64,000 bases of DNA from Tomocerus qinae (taxonomy: Eukaryota; Arthropoda; Collembola; Entomobryomorpha; Tomoceridae). Below the pieces are notes generated by a model, which did no database searches, was not told the DNA's origin, and saw only the letters and a program-made list of their open reading frames with translations. Both the position numbers and the translations under genes were made by a program. The stretch covers positions 89,156,001-89,220,000 of the forward strand of contig CM034546.1 of assembly GCA_020055645.1 (NCBI GenBank), read 5' to 3'. Positions 1 through 11,614 of the stretch are shown piece after piece (position 1 is the first letter of the stretch; every line of letters begins with the position of its first letter).

Positions 1-895
1 AATCGCACTTATATTTAACTTGAAATATTTGGAGACACGTTTTTCGTTAACTATCAGTCATTTGAAGCTGAAACATATATCAAGTAACATCTTTTTCATT
101 TCTAAACTGAGTGATAGTAAATGTCTCATGTGTCAAGTCTGCACTAAAAAGCATCTCGTTTTAGGGGCAACTCGTTATTGCAAAATTCGTTTAGTTACAC
201 TTCAGGCTTGCAGAATGCTAGAAAAGTATATCGGACGAAGTTATTATGGTTGGGATTGATGTTCAGCATTCACTTTTGTAGAGGTAGGTTATATATTTAT
301 TAGGTACATTTGTATACCTGGATGGTGGAGTGAAGTACACAAAAAGGTTTTCTTTTGTGTAAACACAGAAAATATAAACAAATTAGAGCGAGGCAGGGAA
401 AGATCAGATGAGAACGACCAATAAAAATGCTGGAATTAGTAATCCGTTACGCTTTTCAGATACAAGATAACTCAAAAGTGTTTCTCATCGTACTATTATC
501 CAATTGGCAACATTTTGCAGACAGATCGTTCTAAATTGTCGGCGCCATGCTTGGCAGTCTTATCATCTTAAGTCAACAGTATTCGTTTTAGACTTTATTA
601 ACGTATTCAAAGGTTACCTGAGTGGAAATTAATATATTTTACATGTGGTACACATAGATAAATAAATTCATTCATTCTTACGTGGAGTGAAAAATTAAAA
701 AGGAATGATGGAAAACAGCCTGACATGGCTGCGGAGGCTGTCATGCAACGCCACGTCGTGTCGTCGCATGGCTTGCTTTGATTTAGATTTTCGGAGTCAA
801 AGCGTGTTTCTAAGGTCAGAGGAGAAAATGGTTGGCCAGTCTAAGGGATGGCTGTCAAATTGTCAAATCAGAAGACATATGCAGATTTCGCGTGT
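1..895. other. Non-coding stretch
   Basis: I see no supportable gene here. Short open frames at 20-259 and 705-917 have no recognisable domain, signal peptide or exon partners. The right edge is probably the 3' flank of the SLC34 gene, which ends at 896 on the minus strand. Confidence 0.5.
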
Positions 896-3800
896 TCAGA
901 GTTCGCTGTGTTGCTGAACGGCAGAGAAATGATGAGGGCGGGTATTGTATCCAAGATTTTCCATTCCAGTCCCACTTTCTGAATTTCTCTTCACGATGTT
1001 TTCGTGACTCGCATCTTCTTCTTCATCTCTACGTTTTATGCAGTACTTACTTGCAACCAAGTTAATGATTTCGTCATAGGGCTGCAAACTTCGGAGGGGT
1101 AGTGGGAGAAAATCCCAGTTTCGGTATTTTTCAGGTAGAAATCCGCAATTAAAATGCTGCAGAAGGTTCAAAATACAAACTGCGACGATAAGAAAGCAGA
1201 TTGGAATGGAAACACAGTAGAAAGCTACAGCCCCGATCAGGGACAGTAGAAACACGAACATTGGCAGAAGGACAAACATGAAAATCAAGTAGAATACGGC
1301 AAACCAACGGTAGTTGGCTGTGACTCGCCCTGATTCACAGAAAAAAACATTACAGTAGTTCAATTTATGTAATTGTGTTATTAATTGCCTGATTTATGTA
1401 ATTGTGCAATATAATTTCCTTAAATCAATTTCAAACCTACCCAAAGCAGCTGCCATTTTAATGGGGAATCTCATGTATGGGATTGGATAGAAAAGCAAAA
1501 TCCCAGTGAGATTAAACAAGAAGTGGCAGAGGGCAAGTTGGATTGAGACTTTTAAGTTCGGTCCTTCGGTTGCAAGAGCTGCGATTAATTAGGTATAATT
1601 GATAATTATTTTATATTGTTATTAATCATTTTATACAGTAACTGTATTATTAGTATATTATTAATTACCTGCGAGCATTGCTGTCGTTGTTGTTCCCAAA
1701 TTAGAGCCTTTATAGAATTTACGGATAAGTTATAGAATTTACGGATAAGTTATAGAATTTACGAATAATTATAGAATTTACGGATAAGTTATAGAATTTA
1801 CGAATAAATTATACCAAGGGTTAAGGGGTAGGCTCTTTCCAAAGAAATCATTCCCATCGCTATCAAAGGAGTCATTGCAGAAGTGAAAACGGAAGATGAC
1901 TGCACTAAAACGGTCATGACGGCCCCTATCCCAATTGCTAAGTACCCTGTCAGACATGGGCAGTATGGGATGTCCGCATTCACTCCCTTTTGAACTGCAA
2001 GTGCCAACTGCCCTAAAATCAAAGAAATAACAACTTCTACTATTTGATAAATGCTCCAAGCTAGTTTTATACCCAATTGAAAGTAAACTTAATTATCGCT
2101 CTAATTTTCCGAAATTGATATTTGAAAGGTATTTATTTACCTTTGAGCAATGATGACAGTACCTTGACTAGGCAGATGAGACAGCCGCATAGCAATACTA
2201 ACGAAATGGCCAAGAGTATCACCCCGATTGTTAAATCGCTCAGGTTAAAGAAATTGAACAGGAACTTACCTGTTATCATAACATTTATTTCAAAAATCAT
2301 TCATTTCCTGACAAAATACTCAAAATGAGCCATTTTTTACATTTCTTGGGACTTCCTTCTGGTTTTTCCTCAGTAGACGAGCTATTGCACCAAACTTTGA
2401 CAAGTCTTGCGTTGTCATACTTTGGGTCGTTTATGGACCAGCCAACAATAACATTCTTGTCAATCTGTACAACAATTTAGACAAATGTAGGCCTAAACAA
2501 ATAACCAACGAGAGATAAGAAAGTCTTTAGTGTAAGTAAATATTGATGGTATTCACCTGAACTATCAAAGACGTAAATGGTTTGGTGATAAGGGACAGGA
2601 CTTGTATCTCCCCTCCTTTCTTTGATTCTAAATTCAGGAATTTAATCAGAGCTCCTGTAGTTACCTCCAAATAAGCTACAAAAACAACAATTTGTACTTT
2701 GAGAATAGTTCTGCTTGTAGTCGTAATAATATTCGATGATAATAATATTTATGCATGTAGCATAGTGAGGTAAAGCATGTTAACTTCATTACTAGCCAAT
2801 GTTTTCTTTGTTGTAAGGACGTATTATGGATTGTATAGGGATTATTAGGTAGCTAAAGCATAAATATTAAATCGTATTGCATAGACATATGAGGTAGAGT
2901 TTTCAACTTGGGAACATGGCATTGGGAGAGGAGGAAAGTGATTGACACTCACATGTGAATTGTTCGAAAATGAGTAGTGTTGTAACAGAGAGAAGATTGA
3001 ACATATCGTGGAGAACAGCTCCGCTGAAGGCTCTTTCGAAGTCCTGTCTATTATTCATATGAGTTAGAGCAACGACAGTGTTCGTCACGGAAGTTCCAAG
3101 ATTCGCGCCTTTATAGAATTTACGGATAAGTTATAGAATTTACGAATGGATTATAGAATTTACGGATAAGTTATAGAATTTTCGAATAAATTATACCGAG
3201 GATGATTGGGATGGCCGTTCGTAATGAAAACACTGGATAAGAAATCACGCAGCATTATAAATGAATGTGTGCAGAGTAAATAATCAATAAGCAAGTTAAG
3301 TAACAGGAGAGAGATTGTATACTCAGGACAGAGTACACCATTAACACGCAAAATCAATATTGACTTTACTTTATCATCCTATTTTCAGTTTTATTTAGAT
3401 TTCCAGACTTACAGCCAGAAGCCACCATTGAGACAACGATAGAGGTAGAAGTACTGCTGCTCTGCACTGCCACAGTGACCAAGATCCCCATCATCACGCC
3501 AACGATCGGATTCTTTATCAGCTTCTCCTTCTGAAGTACCTCACCTAACACAATCTCTTCATTATTTACTTTCCAAATTACTTTATTGTGTTTAAATCCC
3601 AGAGGAATGCTCACCAGCAGCTTTCCCAGCAATTAACCGAAAAGAATCCGAGAGAAATCCCAACGAACAAACGAAAAAGTAGAGCAAGAACAAAATAGCT
3701 GTAATTTTAACAAACAACTCTCGTTTGGTAGGCTTAGGATACGACGTAGGGCCCTCCTGGAATAATTCTGAAACAGACAATGCAAGGCTTCAATTCAGTT

Positions 3801-3950
3801 CTATAAGTTCATGTAATTTTGTTTAGATTGTCTACCCGTTGCAGCCGTTGACACTCTGGAGATGCAATTTGGCTGAAGCAGGGACGAATCTTCGCCAGCT
3901 TCGTTGGTTGGCAAATTGAGATCCAAACATAAATCTTCCCTTTTTAGCAT
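896..3950 (-). CDS. SLC34: SLC34-type sodium/phosphate cotransporter
   Basis: Sodium-coupled inorganic phosphate uptake across the plasma membrane. Twelve coding exons close in phase to about 590 residues: 3836-3950, 3615-3767, 3413-3544, 3197-3232, 2953-3108, 2557-2675, 2341-2464, 2141-2269, 1815-2012, 1669-1707, 1441-1578 and 896-1329. Both family repeats are present: QSSSTSTSIVVSMVASG followed by TAIPIILGANLGTSVTNT, and VQSSSVFTSAMTPLI followed by AYPLTLGSNLGTTTTA. Between them lie the Cys-containing extracellular loop and the LLLxxL-type helix ending SSLLKG. The C-terminus shows the family signature YRWFAVFYL and NWDFLPLPLRSLQP. Length is slightly below the usual 630-690. An upstream in-frame Met at 3986 is an alternative start. 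Introns 1708-1814 and 3109-3196 are made of one shared tandem repeat. Which vertebrate SLC34A member is closest cannot be told. Confidence 0.95.
1708..1814 (-). repeat. SLC34 intron made of a 19-20 bp tandem repeat (copy A)
   Basis: The 107-bp intron consists almost entirely of five units of tatagaatttacggataagt (plus-strand view) and its one-base variants. On the minus strand it begins gtataattta and ends ctataaag. It is phase 1 and splits the Gly codon in L-G-S-N-L-G-T-T. The splice sites lie inside the repeat array itself. Confidence 0.93.
3109..3196 (-). repeat. SLC34 intron made of the same tandem repeat (copy B)
   Basis: The 88-bp intron has four units of the same repeat as 1708-1814, so it is shorter by about one unit. 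It has the same 5' end gtataattta and the same 3' end ctataaag. It is also phase 1 and splits the Gly codon in L-G-A-N-L-G-T-S, the equivalent position in the other half of the transporter. Confidence 0.93.
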
Positions 3951-6434
3951 TGTTGTAAAATATGTATTTGATAAATCCCACAACAATGATTTACTCCTGA
4001 TGGAAGCTCTTGTGAATGAGATGGAGAAAAGAATGAGACAACTTGATGAGGAATGTCCCTTTACTCAATTTGTTGATGTCCATTTTGCCTTTTGTCTTCT
4101 TGAAGGATCTCCTGGATCAAAAACAATGAAATTCCATGTTTTCAGGGAACTGCCTATCAACTGGTGGGTCCATTAAAAGTAGATTAGTATGTATTAATTA
4201 GTAGTAAGAAATTACCGTATCTTTCTGCAGAGATGCCTTCATTTAGTATTGGGACGTGTGAAATATAGAATTTTAATTGGGCGAGTTGGTGAGTAATGGA
4301 AGAAATGGGATCTGGAAGGAATATTTTCCCACGGAGTGAGACAGTTTCCTCAAAAAGTAATGCAGGGACATGATGTGTTTATAAGAAGGTATATTCAAGT
4401 AATGAATACGTAATCAAGGTTGAAGGTACATAATAGAACGATATTAGATGTGTGACTATCACCCCATAATAAAGTGTATCTCTGAGATCTTCTCAATTTT
4501 ATCTCGTCTCTCCTCTCTTCAGCCGTCGACTGGGAATATTCAGACAGATTGCTCTCGAACCGTAAACACATTCTCGTGATTTTGACAATCGATACTTTTG
4601 CTTTTGTGCGAACCTCTTCCATTATTGCATTGCATTTCGCTATTTCTTCGCTCGGCTTATTTCCACACTCTCCTAATCCCAATTTCGGACGTCAACCATT
4701 TCATTTGGCAACAGAGTCAGATCCGATTATTTCTTGCACAGGCGGAGACCGGCTTCAGTGGAGCAACTTTCATGTTTACATTTCCATCCACGGGTTTCTG
4801 GAAGAAATCCTTTTATTATGTGGGGCATCATAGACAGCGACGGGAATGAGAGCATTTCGTTAGTATATCGATGGCTGCAGATACAATATCGCCAATGAAT
4901 ATTCCACAAACAACAATTATCAGTCTATACTGGAAAGGGCATTCTAACGTAATCATAATATTATACCAGCTTATGTACACTAATAGGATCATTCATTAAT
5001 TTTACATAGCAAAGCTTTTGGAGTCCATCAACTCCTATCAGTCCATCATCAGCTTTTGTCTGCCAAAAATGACCTACTAATTTTAGCTTCTTAAATGTCA
5101 CAGTATGATGAGACGAGACACAGGATTTCGTCAATATTTGTTGTGGTTATGCTTATACTAATCGGACAGTGGCAATTAAATAAAGGGCATCATTTTATAC
5201 AGTTATATAAGTATTTGTAAACCAATGGATTTCATTCGATGTTGGAGAAAATAAATGAGACGCTTTAGGTTAGGAGTTAGGACACAGATTGTAGCAGTAA
5301 AAATGCTCTACTACTGCTGTAGACAATTATAATCGTGGCTTAATAATGTTTTAGGCTATTGGGCCTTATGTCTGAGATGAGAAGGAATAAATACACGTAA
5401 GTAATTGGCAGTGATTGGGTTAGTATATTTTTATAATGAAACAAACACAGTTATATATTATCTACTTATCAATCAAACGGAATGGACAGATACTAGTAGA
5501 TAACATTTCAAATATAATAGTAACCATTGCGTATTATTAATTAACTTACACTTTCCACTGTGCACCGACGGAATCTGTTCTGAATATGTTCTTATCAATC
5601 ATGGCTTGACGTTCATTTGAAACACTATTGCTTACAAATTATGCGAATTATGTACATAGGTAGTATATAGCTGTCATAATATTCTTTGTAAATCCAACAC
5701 AATTAATCATTAATGATTATTTTTATGCTCTCTATTATTTTTTCACATCAAGGAAGATAGATACAATATAATAGTAAAGATACCCTTTACGTGGCTTGTT
5801 AGGTTGGTCGCTGGTTGTTACTCATTTTTATCCGATTTACTGATGACAAATCTTATGGCTCACATATTATTATTCAAATCTCTACTTGCGCCTACGTAAT
5901 GCTGCATGCCAGTCAATCGAATTATTTCTCATCACTTGATTATTCTAATCCTTCTAATTGTGTGTAATTACAATTCTGACTCTGTTTGATAAATATACGT
6001 AATTGTAAAGCATAATATATAAAAAAACTCAATGTAAAGTAACTACTACCCCTATTTCTATATTGTAATTATTGTTTTCACAATTGTTAGTTAATGGACT
6101 GAACTAATGTAATTCGAAAACTTGTAATTTTGGGGCCATACAATTGCATCCCGGCGAGGATATGGTCATTTACGTAAATTAAATTAAATTGCAGATGCAG
6201 GAGCAGGAATTCTTCTGTAAACAAGAGCTCTATAAATACATGGACAAATGTATGTACGTAATGTATTACTTACCCACTGTACATGTAATTAACCTCTATA
6301 ATGATGTACAGACTTGGATAAAGGATAAATATTCTGCTTGCATCATTAACGTCATTTTCCAAAGGTGTGACAATTAATTTGATAACGAGTGTTGATGAAT
6401 TCATGAAAGATAACGGAATACTTTATTTTTTCAG
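3951..6434. other. Intergenic stretch, no supported gene
   Basis: Open frames at 3904-4176 (+), 4395-4682 (-), 4549-4833 (+) and 6189-6377 (+) carry no domain or splice context that I can defend. The missing first, signal-peptide exon of the chitin-binding gene at 6435 should lie here, but no unique candidate stands out. Confidence 0.4.
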
Positions 6435-8933
6435 CCATTCCGTTTCCAGAATTCGCAACACATCGAACGTTTACTGAATATTATTACTATCCTCATAATG
6501 ACTTTCATATCGACAACCAAAAATTGGAGAATTCACATTTCCATCCTGGTGGTAAATGTTTTAGCACTAAATGTTATCAAAGGTGATCTTCTCTCTGTCA
6601 TATCGAAAACATAACTTTCCCTCATTTCCTTTAAAATTCCAATTCGACTTTCGCTTTCATCGAGAACTTACTGTATAAATTAAAAACACATTTTCATCAA
6701 AATGTGGCCACGTGACATTAATTATTATGCTAAGTGTGTCAAAATATTTTTATTAGGCACTGCATGGAATCCATCATTGGAGGAGGGTCATAAAAGACAG
6801 GATGAACTTGCTCTATTCAAAAGCTTGTTACGGAATATCAAAGATAATGGGGGACCAACAGGAGAAAACTTGCTAAGACTTGTGGAAAAGTTTGAAAACA
6901 ACGGTGGACTTCGCAATATTGACTACGCGGAAGTAAAATTGAGTGCTATTTTGTATACATTACATTATTAAAATAGTTTGTCTATTTATTTGTATCAATT
7001 CACTACAGATCGTTTGCCCGGTTGAAGGAACGGCTACATTTCCCTCTGAAGATTGTAAGCAAAAGCAAACATTCATTTAGTGGGTTTTATTTGTTTGTTG
7101 TATGTATCTATCTGTACAGACACATATAGACTAATAGGACTATATAAAACATGAAGCAATTTTTCATTATCTCAGCTAATATTTCGTTTCTTCCGATTTC
7201 TATCCTATCGCTAATGAACTTCTAAAAAATAGCAAGTGTTATTTGGTACTGCCGGAATTGTAGGTACGGAGTTTATTCAATGCGACGATGGTCTACCGAG
7301 TGTTCATAAGTGTCCTGATGGCCTCTACTTTAACACAGTTTTTAATCAGTGTGACTGGCCAGAAAATGTCCCAGGTACTTGAAATACATTTTCGTTATAA
7401 CTAAAATTTCTGGAAAGAAAAAAGCGTTTTCTTTTAGGTAACACGTATCTTAAAATCAATATCTGATACCCTCTTTGACTTAAATATATGGCATTGAGGA
7501 GTGGGGTTGGATTAGTTACATTGGCTACATTCACTACAGTCTTTTCCAACTTAGATTGGGATGGTAAATTTTTTCGATACGGAGAATTATATTTCAAATG
7601 CAATTATTTTGCTCTTGAAAACGAAAAAAATCGAAATAGTTTCCCGGGGGGAGAACTATTTCAATACGGAGAATTAATTCGATTAATACGGTTATACGTA
7701 TCGGAGGGGTACTTTCATGGAAGAGTAGTTTCAGGGTAGTAAACCTGGAGGGAGTTTCACCGAGGAGTAGTAAACCGGGAGATATATTGACGAATGGGTA
7801 TTTTCGTAAAAAGGGTACTTTCAACAGAGAGGTACTTTCTTGTTTCCCCTTTTATTGTTCTCATAAAAATTTCCATTTAGTAACTTAAAAATTCTGAAAG
7901 CATTTTTATTGGTTCACCTTAATCTTAAATAAAAAAAACATCTATCTCTTTATAAAATTGTTATTTATTTATATAAAATTTTTCTCAGAATGCGTTGGAG
8001 GAACGAGACCAACTGGTAATTCAACTAATTTGACTATATATTAATCTGATAGACAAATTCGACATTGCTTGACAAAAAGAATTTATTTTATTAATGTATT
8101 ACAGAAGAACCCCCTACAACAACAACTACAGAGGCCCCTACCACTACGACAACGACAACTACAGAGGCCCCCACTACTACTACGACAACGACAACTACAG
8201 AGGCCCCCACTACTACTACGACAACGACAACTACAGAGGCCACCACTACAACTACGACAACGACAACTACAGAGGCCCCCACCACCACTACGACAACGAC
8301 AACAACCACAGAGGCACCCACCACTACGACAACAACCACAGAGGCACCCACCACTACGACAACAACTACAGAGGCCCCCACCACTACGAAAACAACTACA
8401 GAGGCACCCACCACAACGACAACAACTACAGAGGCCCCCACAACAACTATTTCGTCTACCACAACGGAAAGAATGACTACGGTATAGAGAATTACTCCAA
8501 GTTCAATCTAATTAAAATTCAAATAACCCTTATTAATTCAAAAATGTCTTACTGAGTTTTGATTATATAGTTTTTCGAAAATTATGGGCTTTAAAACATA
8601 GGCAATGTACCAATTAGCATTTTCATTGCTTTATGTATATAGGTACTAAATATCGTTATTGTTTCAGTCTAACCCGCTTCCGGAGTGTCCTCCTTATGAA
8701 ATTGGACAGGTGTGTTTTGGTTATTTATATAATATTGAGATTAAATAGGAAAAGTGCATAACATGTTAAGCTAAATGCCTGGTTGGGTTAATTGGTTTTA
8801 GCCACCCACATTTTTTCCTGGAATAAGTTGTGACACTTATTACATGTGCACTGAGGCGGGTCTAGTTCTGATGACATGTCCAAGGCCTTTGTTATGGGAT
8901 CAGTCAATCAAAGCCTGCGCTCATCCAGGGTAA
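6435..8933 (+). CDS. Secreted chitin-binding protein, two CBM14 domains and a mucin-like linker (5' partial)
   Basis: Probably an extracellular matrix, cuticle or peritrophic-type chitin-binding protein. Exons 6435-6551, 6757-6932, 7009-7054, 7264-7374, 7989-8015, 8105-8481, 8668-8709 and 8802-8933 join in phase to about 343 residues. The N-terminal part is acidic and Tyr-rich with no domain I know. A first CBM14/peritrophin-A domain spans CPVEG, FIQCDDG, HKCPDGLYFN and QCDWPENV. A Thr-rich linker of repeated EAPTTTT (about 120 residues, likely O-glycosylated) follows. A second CBM14 has CPPYEIGQ, DTYYMC, MTCPRPLLWD and ACAHPG just before the TAA. The first exon needs to end in phase 1 and supply a signal peptide; I could not place it. 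Confidence 0.87.
8105..8462 (+). repeat. Coding minisatellite for the Thr-rich linker
   Basis: Imperfect tandem units of about 30-36 bp based on acaactacagaggcccccac and acgacaacg encode EAPTTTT blocks inside the chitin-binding gene. Because of the repeat, the two other forward frames and the reverse strand are also open over the whole stretch. Confidence 0.9.
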
Positions 8934-9878
8934 TCATATCCAAACATTGGTATTTTTTATTATAGATGGTCTGGTGTTGAAAACTCCATGCCAAGAATTG
9001 TGTCCTCTGATACGGTCCAAAATAAGGTCAACACAATTATAATTATTGACGTCATTTTGTTTATTATTCCTATAGATCTGTAATTTGCGATTTGAATTAT
9101 CGTTAATTGTGATGGTGGGAGGGGGATTGCACCATCGAAATAAAATCAATCTTTGAAAATGGAATGTTGTATCAGTTTGTAATTTGTATGTATGGAATGT
9201 ATAATTCGTCACATTGGGAAAAATAAAAATATTATTCTTCCGTGAAGAGATCTTACCAAACAATTTTTGACTAACCAAATCCTAAACTGCAATACCTTAT
9301 ACTTTTGTTAGCAAACTTTTGGATCTCGAAGTACTGTTTTTAGAAAATGTAAAACGCCATTCTAACTCTACAACCCTCATAAAATTGCAACTTTCAGTAC
9401 ATGTATAAAATAGAAACATGCACATTAAAGCTTTACATTCCTTCAATGAATAGCGTCGTAGATTTCACTTTGAATTTGACCATTTTTTTCTGTGGTTTTG
9501 TGAAATTGCTTTTATTTTTATGTTCTAACTCTGTCTCTGATTTGACTATCGAATTTGAATGTATGACAGTTTTTAAAATATACAAACAAAGAAATTAATA
9601 TTGAATTCTTTTGCAACTACAAATATATTCTACCAAATATAATCGAGAAATAAAAAATTGGTTTACTGGAAAATGATTCTGTTACCGTCACAGAGTCATA
9701 TCTTCTAGACAAGAGCTGTGGTTGTTGTAGATAATGATTGCGTAATATTGATTAGACAACTAACATTACATTGTAACTTCTTATTGTCATTAACTATTGT
9801 TTCATTAATTTAAAAATTTGTATTTCTATTTTTTTATTATAAACATCAAACAGTAGTCACCGGTCCTATTTGCATGAC
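8934..9878. other. Convergent intergenic stretch
   Basis: This separates the 3' ends of the chitin-binding gene (+) and the unnamed secreted-type gene (-). Open frames at 8934-9278 (-) and 9401-9598 (+) are low in complexity and have no exon partners. I see nothing else. Confidence 0.5.
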
Positions 9879-11416
9879 TTAAGAGGCACAGCCCATAGAC
9901 CAAGGCTTATTTGTAAAGTAAAAATGAATAGCTGTTGCACCATTGAGAGCGGCTTGTTCCAATGCACATTTCGGAGTTAAACCAAGGGTTGCCTGTTGGA
10001 ATTTTCCAAAGAAAATGTATGCAATTATGTAAATTAATTAATTAATTATTTATGATGGTAATTTTCGTCACCATTACTTGTATGCCTTCCACATTAGGAT
10101 GTTCCCATCGATTAGAGACTGTTGTCATTCCGGGGTAAGTTAAGCAGAAGCCATGCATTAGTCCATTTTCATCATACAGTAAGCAAGTTGGTTGAGCATC
10201 TGTACATTCACTCTTTTGGTAGTTTTCAACTTCATAAAAGTTGTGCCATCCTAAAAATGGGAATATCGGTTAAAATTCGGTTCGGTTCTTCCTCGCAACT
10301 TGTATAATAAATTTGTTAAACTGGTTTATAATACTTTATTGTTGTTATTATTATTATCAGAGCTCGATTCTATTCACAATATTTGTATATATGACTTTGA
10401 GTTCAATGTAAATGATTATTTATTTAATTTGCGAACCCATTCCAGGAATACACTGATTGATAGTCCAGCCAGAACCACTTGCTTCCAACCGAGATTTAGG
10501 GGCCATTCTTAAGAATTGAGGCGATGGACCAATTTGAAAGTAAACTTGACTGCTACTGCCAATATTCCCCTTTAAAGAGGCATGGCCATTCGAAGTAGAA
10601 CAAATATTTTCTAAAAATGCGAATTTTAAATTTGTTTACATAGTATAAATATGATAGGTAAATACATTTTTAAGAAATAATGAATTAAACTTGGAATGCC
10701 GTGACACTTCATTTAACTGTGACTATAACAAAATATACCGGGTTCTGTAAAATAAACTGTGATGACAAAATAAGCAATCCCATTAATAGTGTGATTCTGG
10801 TACATCGGAACTTTGTCAAAACGATATGTATTGTTTGGGCGCAGTATATCCACTTGGGGAACCTATATACATAAATACCCTTTGCTTGATTTTTATTTCA
10901 AAATGGAATGTGTTCGATTGGCATAAGTCAGTATACTATAATATGATTATAATATTATGTGAATACTTAATGTGCTTGGTTGGATTACATTATAGTAGAA
11001 TTAAGGAACTGGACATTAACAAAGAAAATTTCAAACTCCTGTAATATTGCTTACAAATGTTTGAATCCCAGCGACATTGCCACCCTGATCGTAAAGTAAA
11101 GCCACGCCGTTATCTGGTGGGTAGAACCACCGAAATCCGTTAAATCGACCTCCATTGGAACAATCTTCGTAACTATCCTGTGTCCATCCATCAGCCGCAG
11201 CGTCAACTACATTTCTGGGTAAACGAGAAAATGCATTTCCGGTTGGTGTCATGTCCCATTTCACTGATGGTGATAATAACATTCCCAAGAGTTCTTTACA
11301 CATCAAGGAAGATTGTTTGCAAAAATAATTCCCAGCATAGGGCTAAGGGAGATATTTATTTATGAATAAATAAAATCTACCTCTAAGATCATTCCAGAAT
11401 TCGAAACCCTTCGCTT
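9879..11416 (-). CDS. Unnamed secreted-type Cys-containing protein (5' partial)
   Basis: Function unknown. Exons 11381-11416, 11055-11293, 10739-10862, 10437-10610, 10078-10250 and 9879-9992 join in phase to about 285 residues with a TAA stop. Visible motifs are GGRFNGFRWFYPPDNGVALL, YDQGGNVAGIQTFVPQ, INGIAYFVITVYFTEP, a Cys-bearing middle part, LLYDENGLMHGFCLTYPG, and a C-terminus with ALNGATAIHFYFTNKPW. The two half-motifs that pair LLYD with a following GG/NG turn suggest an internal duplication. I have an impression of similar uncharacterised secreted proteins in arthropods, but no named family. The first exon is missing. If it lies upstream, the retrotransposon at 11615-14587 sits in intron 1 in the same orientation. 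Confidence 0.75.
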
Positions 11417-11614
11417 CTATAAAATATAAAAGTCATGGAAAATTATTAAATTCCTACACATATTATATGTCGTATCATAACTTATATATAATAATAAATT
11501 CCTTTACTGTCTCAAATCGAGATTGCCTTTGGACACAGCAAAATAGTTCAAATTATAATGTTAACAAAAATACAAAAAAACAAACAAATGGAAGATTTTT
11601 TTTAAAAATCAAGA

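Noticed and set aside
4395-4909. Opposing open frames downstream of SLC34
   Set aside because: No homology signal, and frames overlap on both strands without consistent splice sites.
8091-8555. Long open frames on both strands over the Thr-rich repeat (Val-rich and Tyr/Asp-rich products)
   Set aside because: They are by-products of a triplet-biased minisatellite; only the EAPTTTT frame joins flanking exons in phase.
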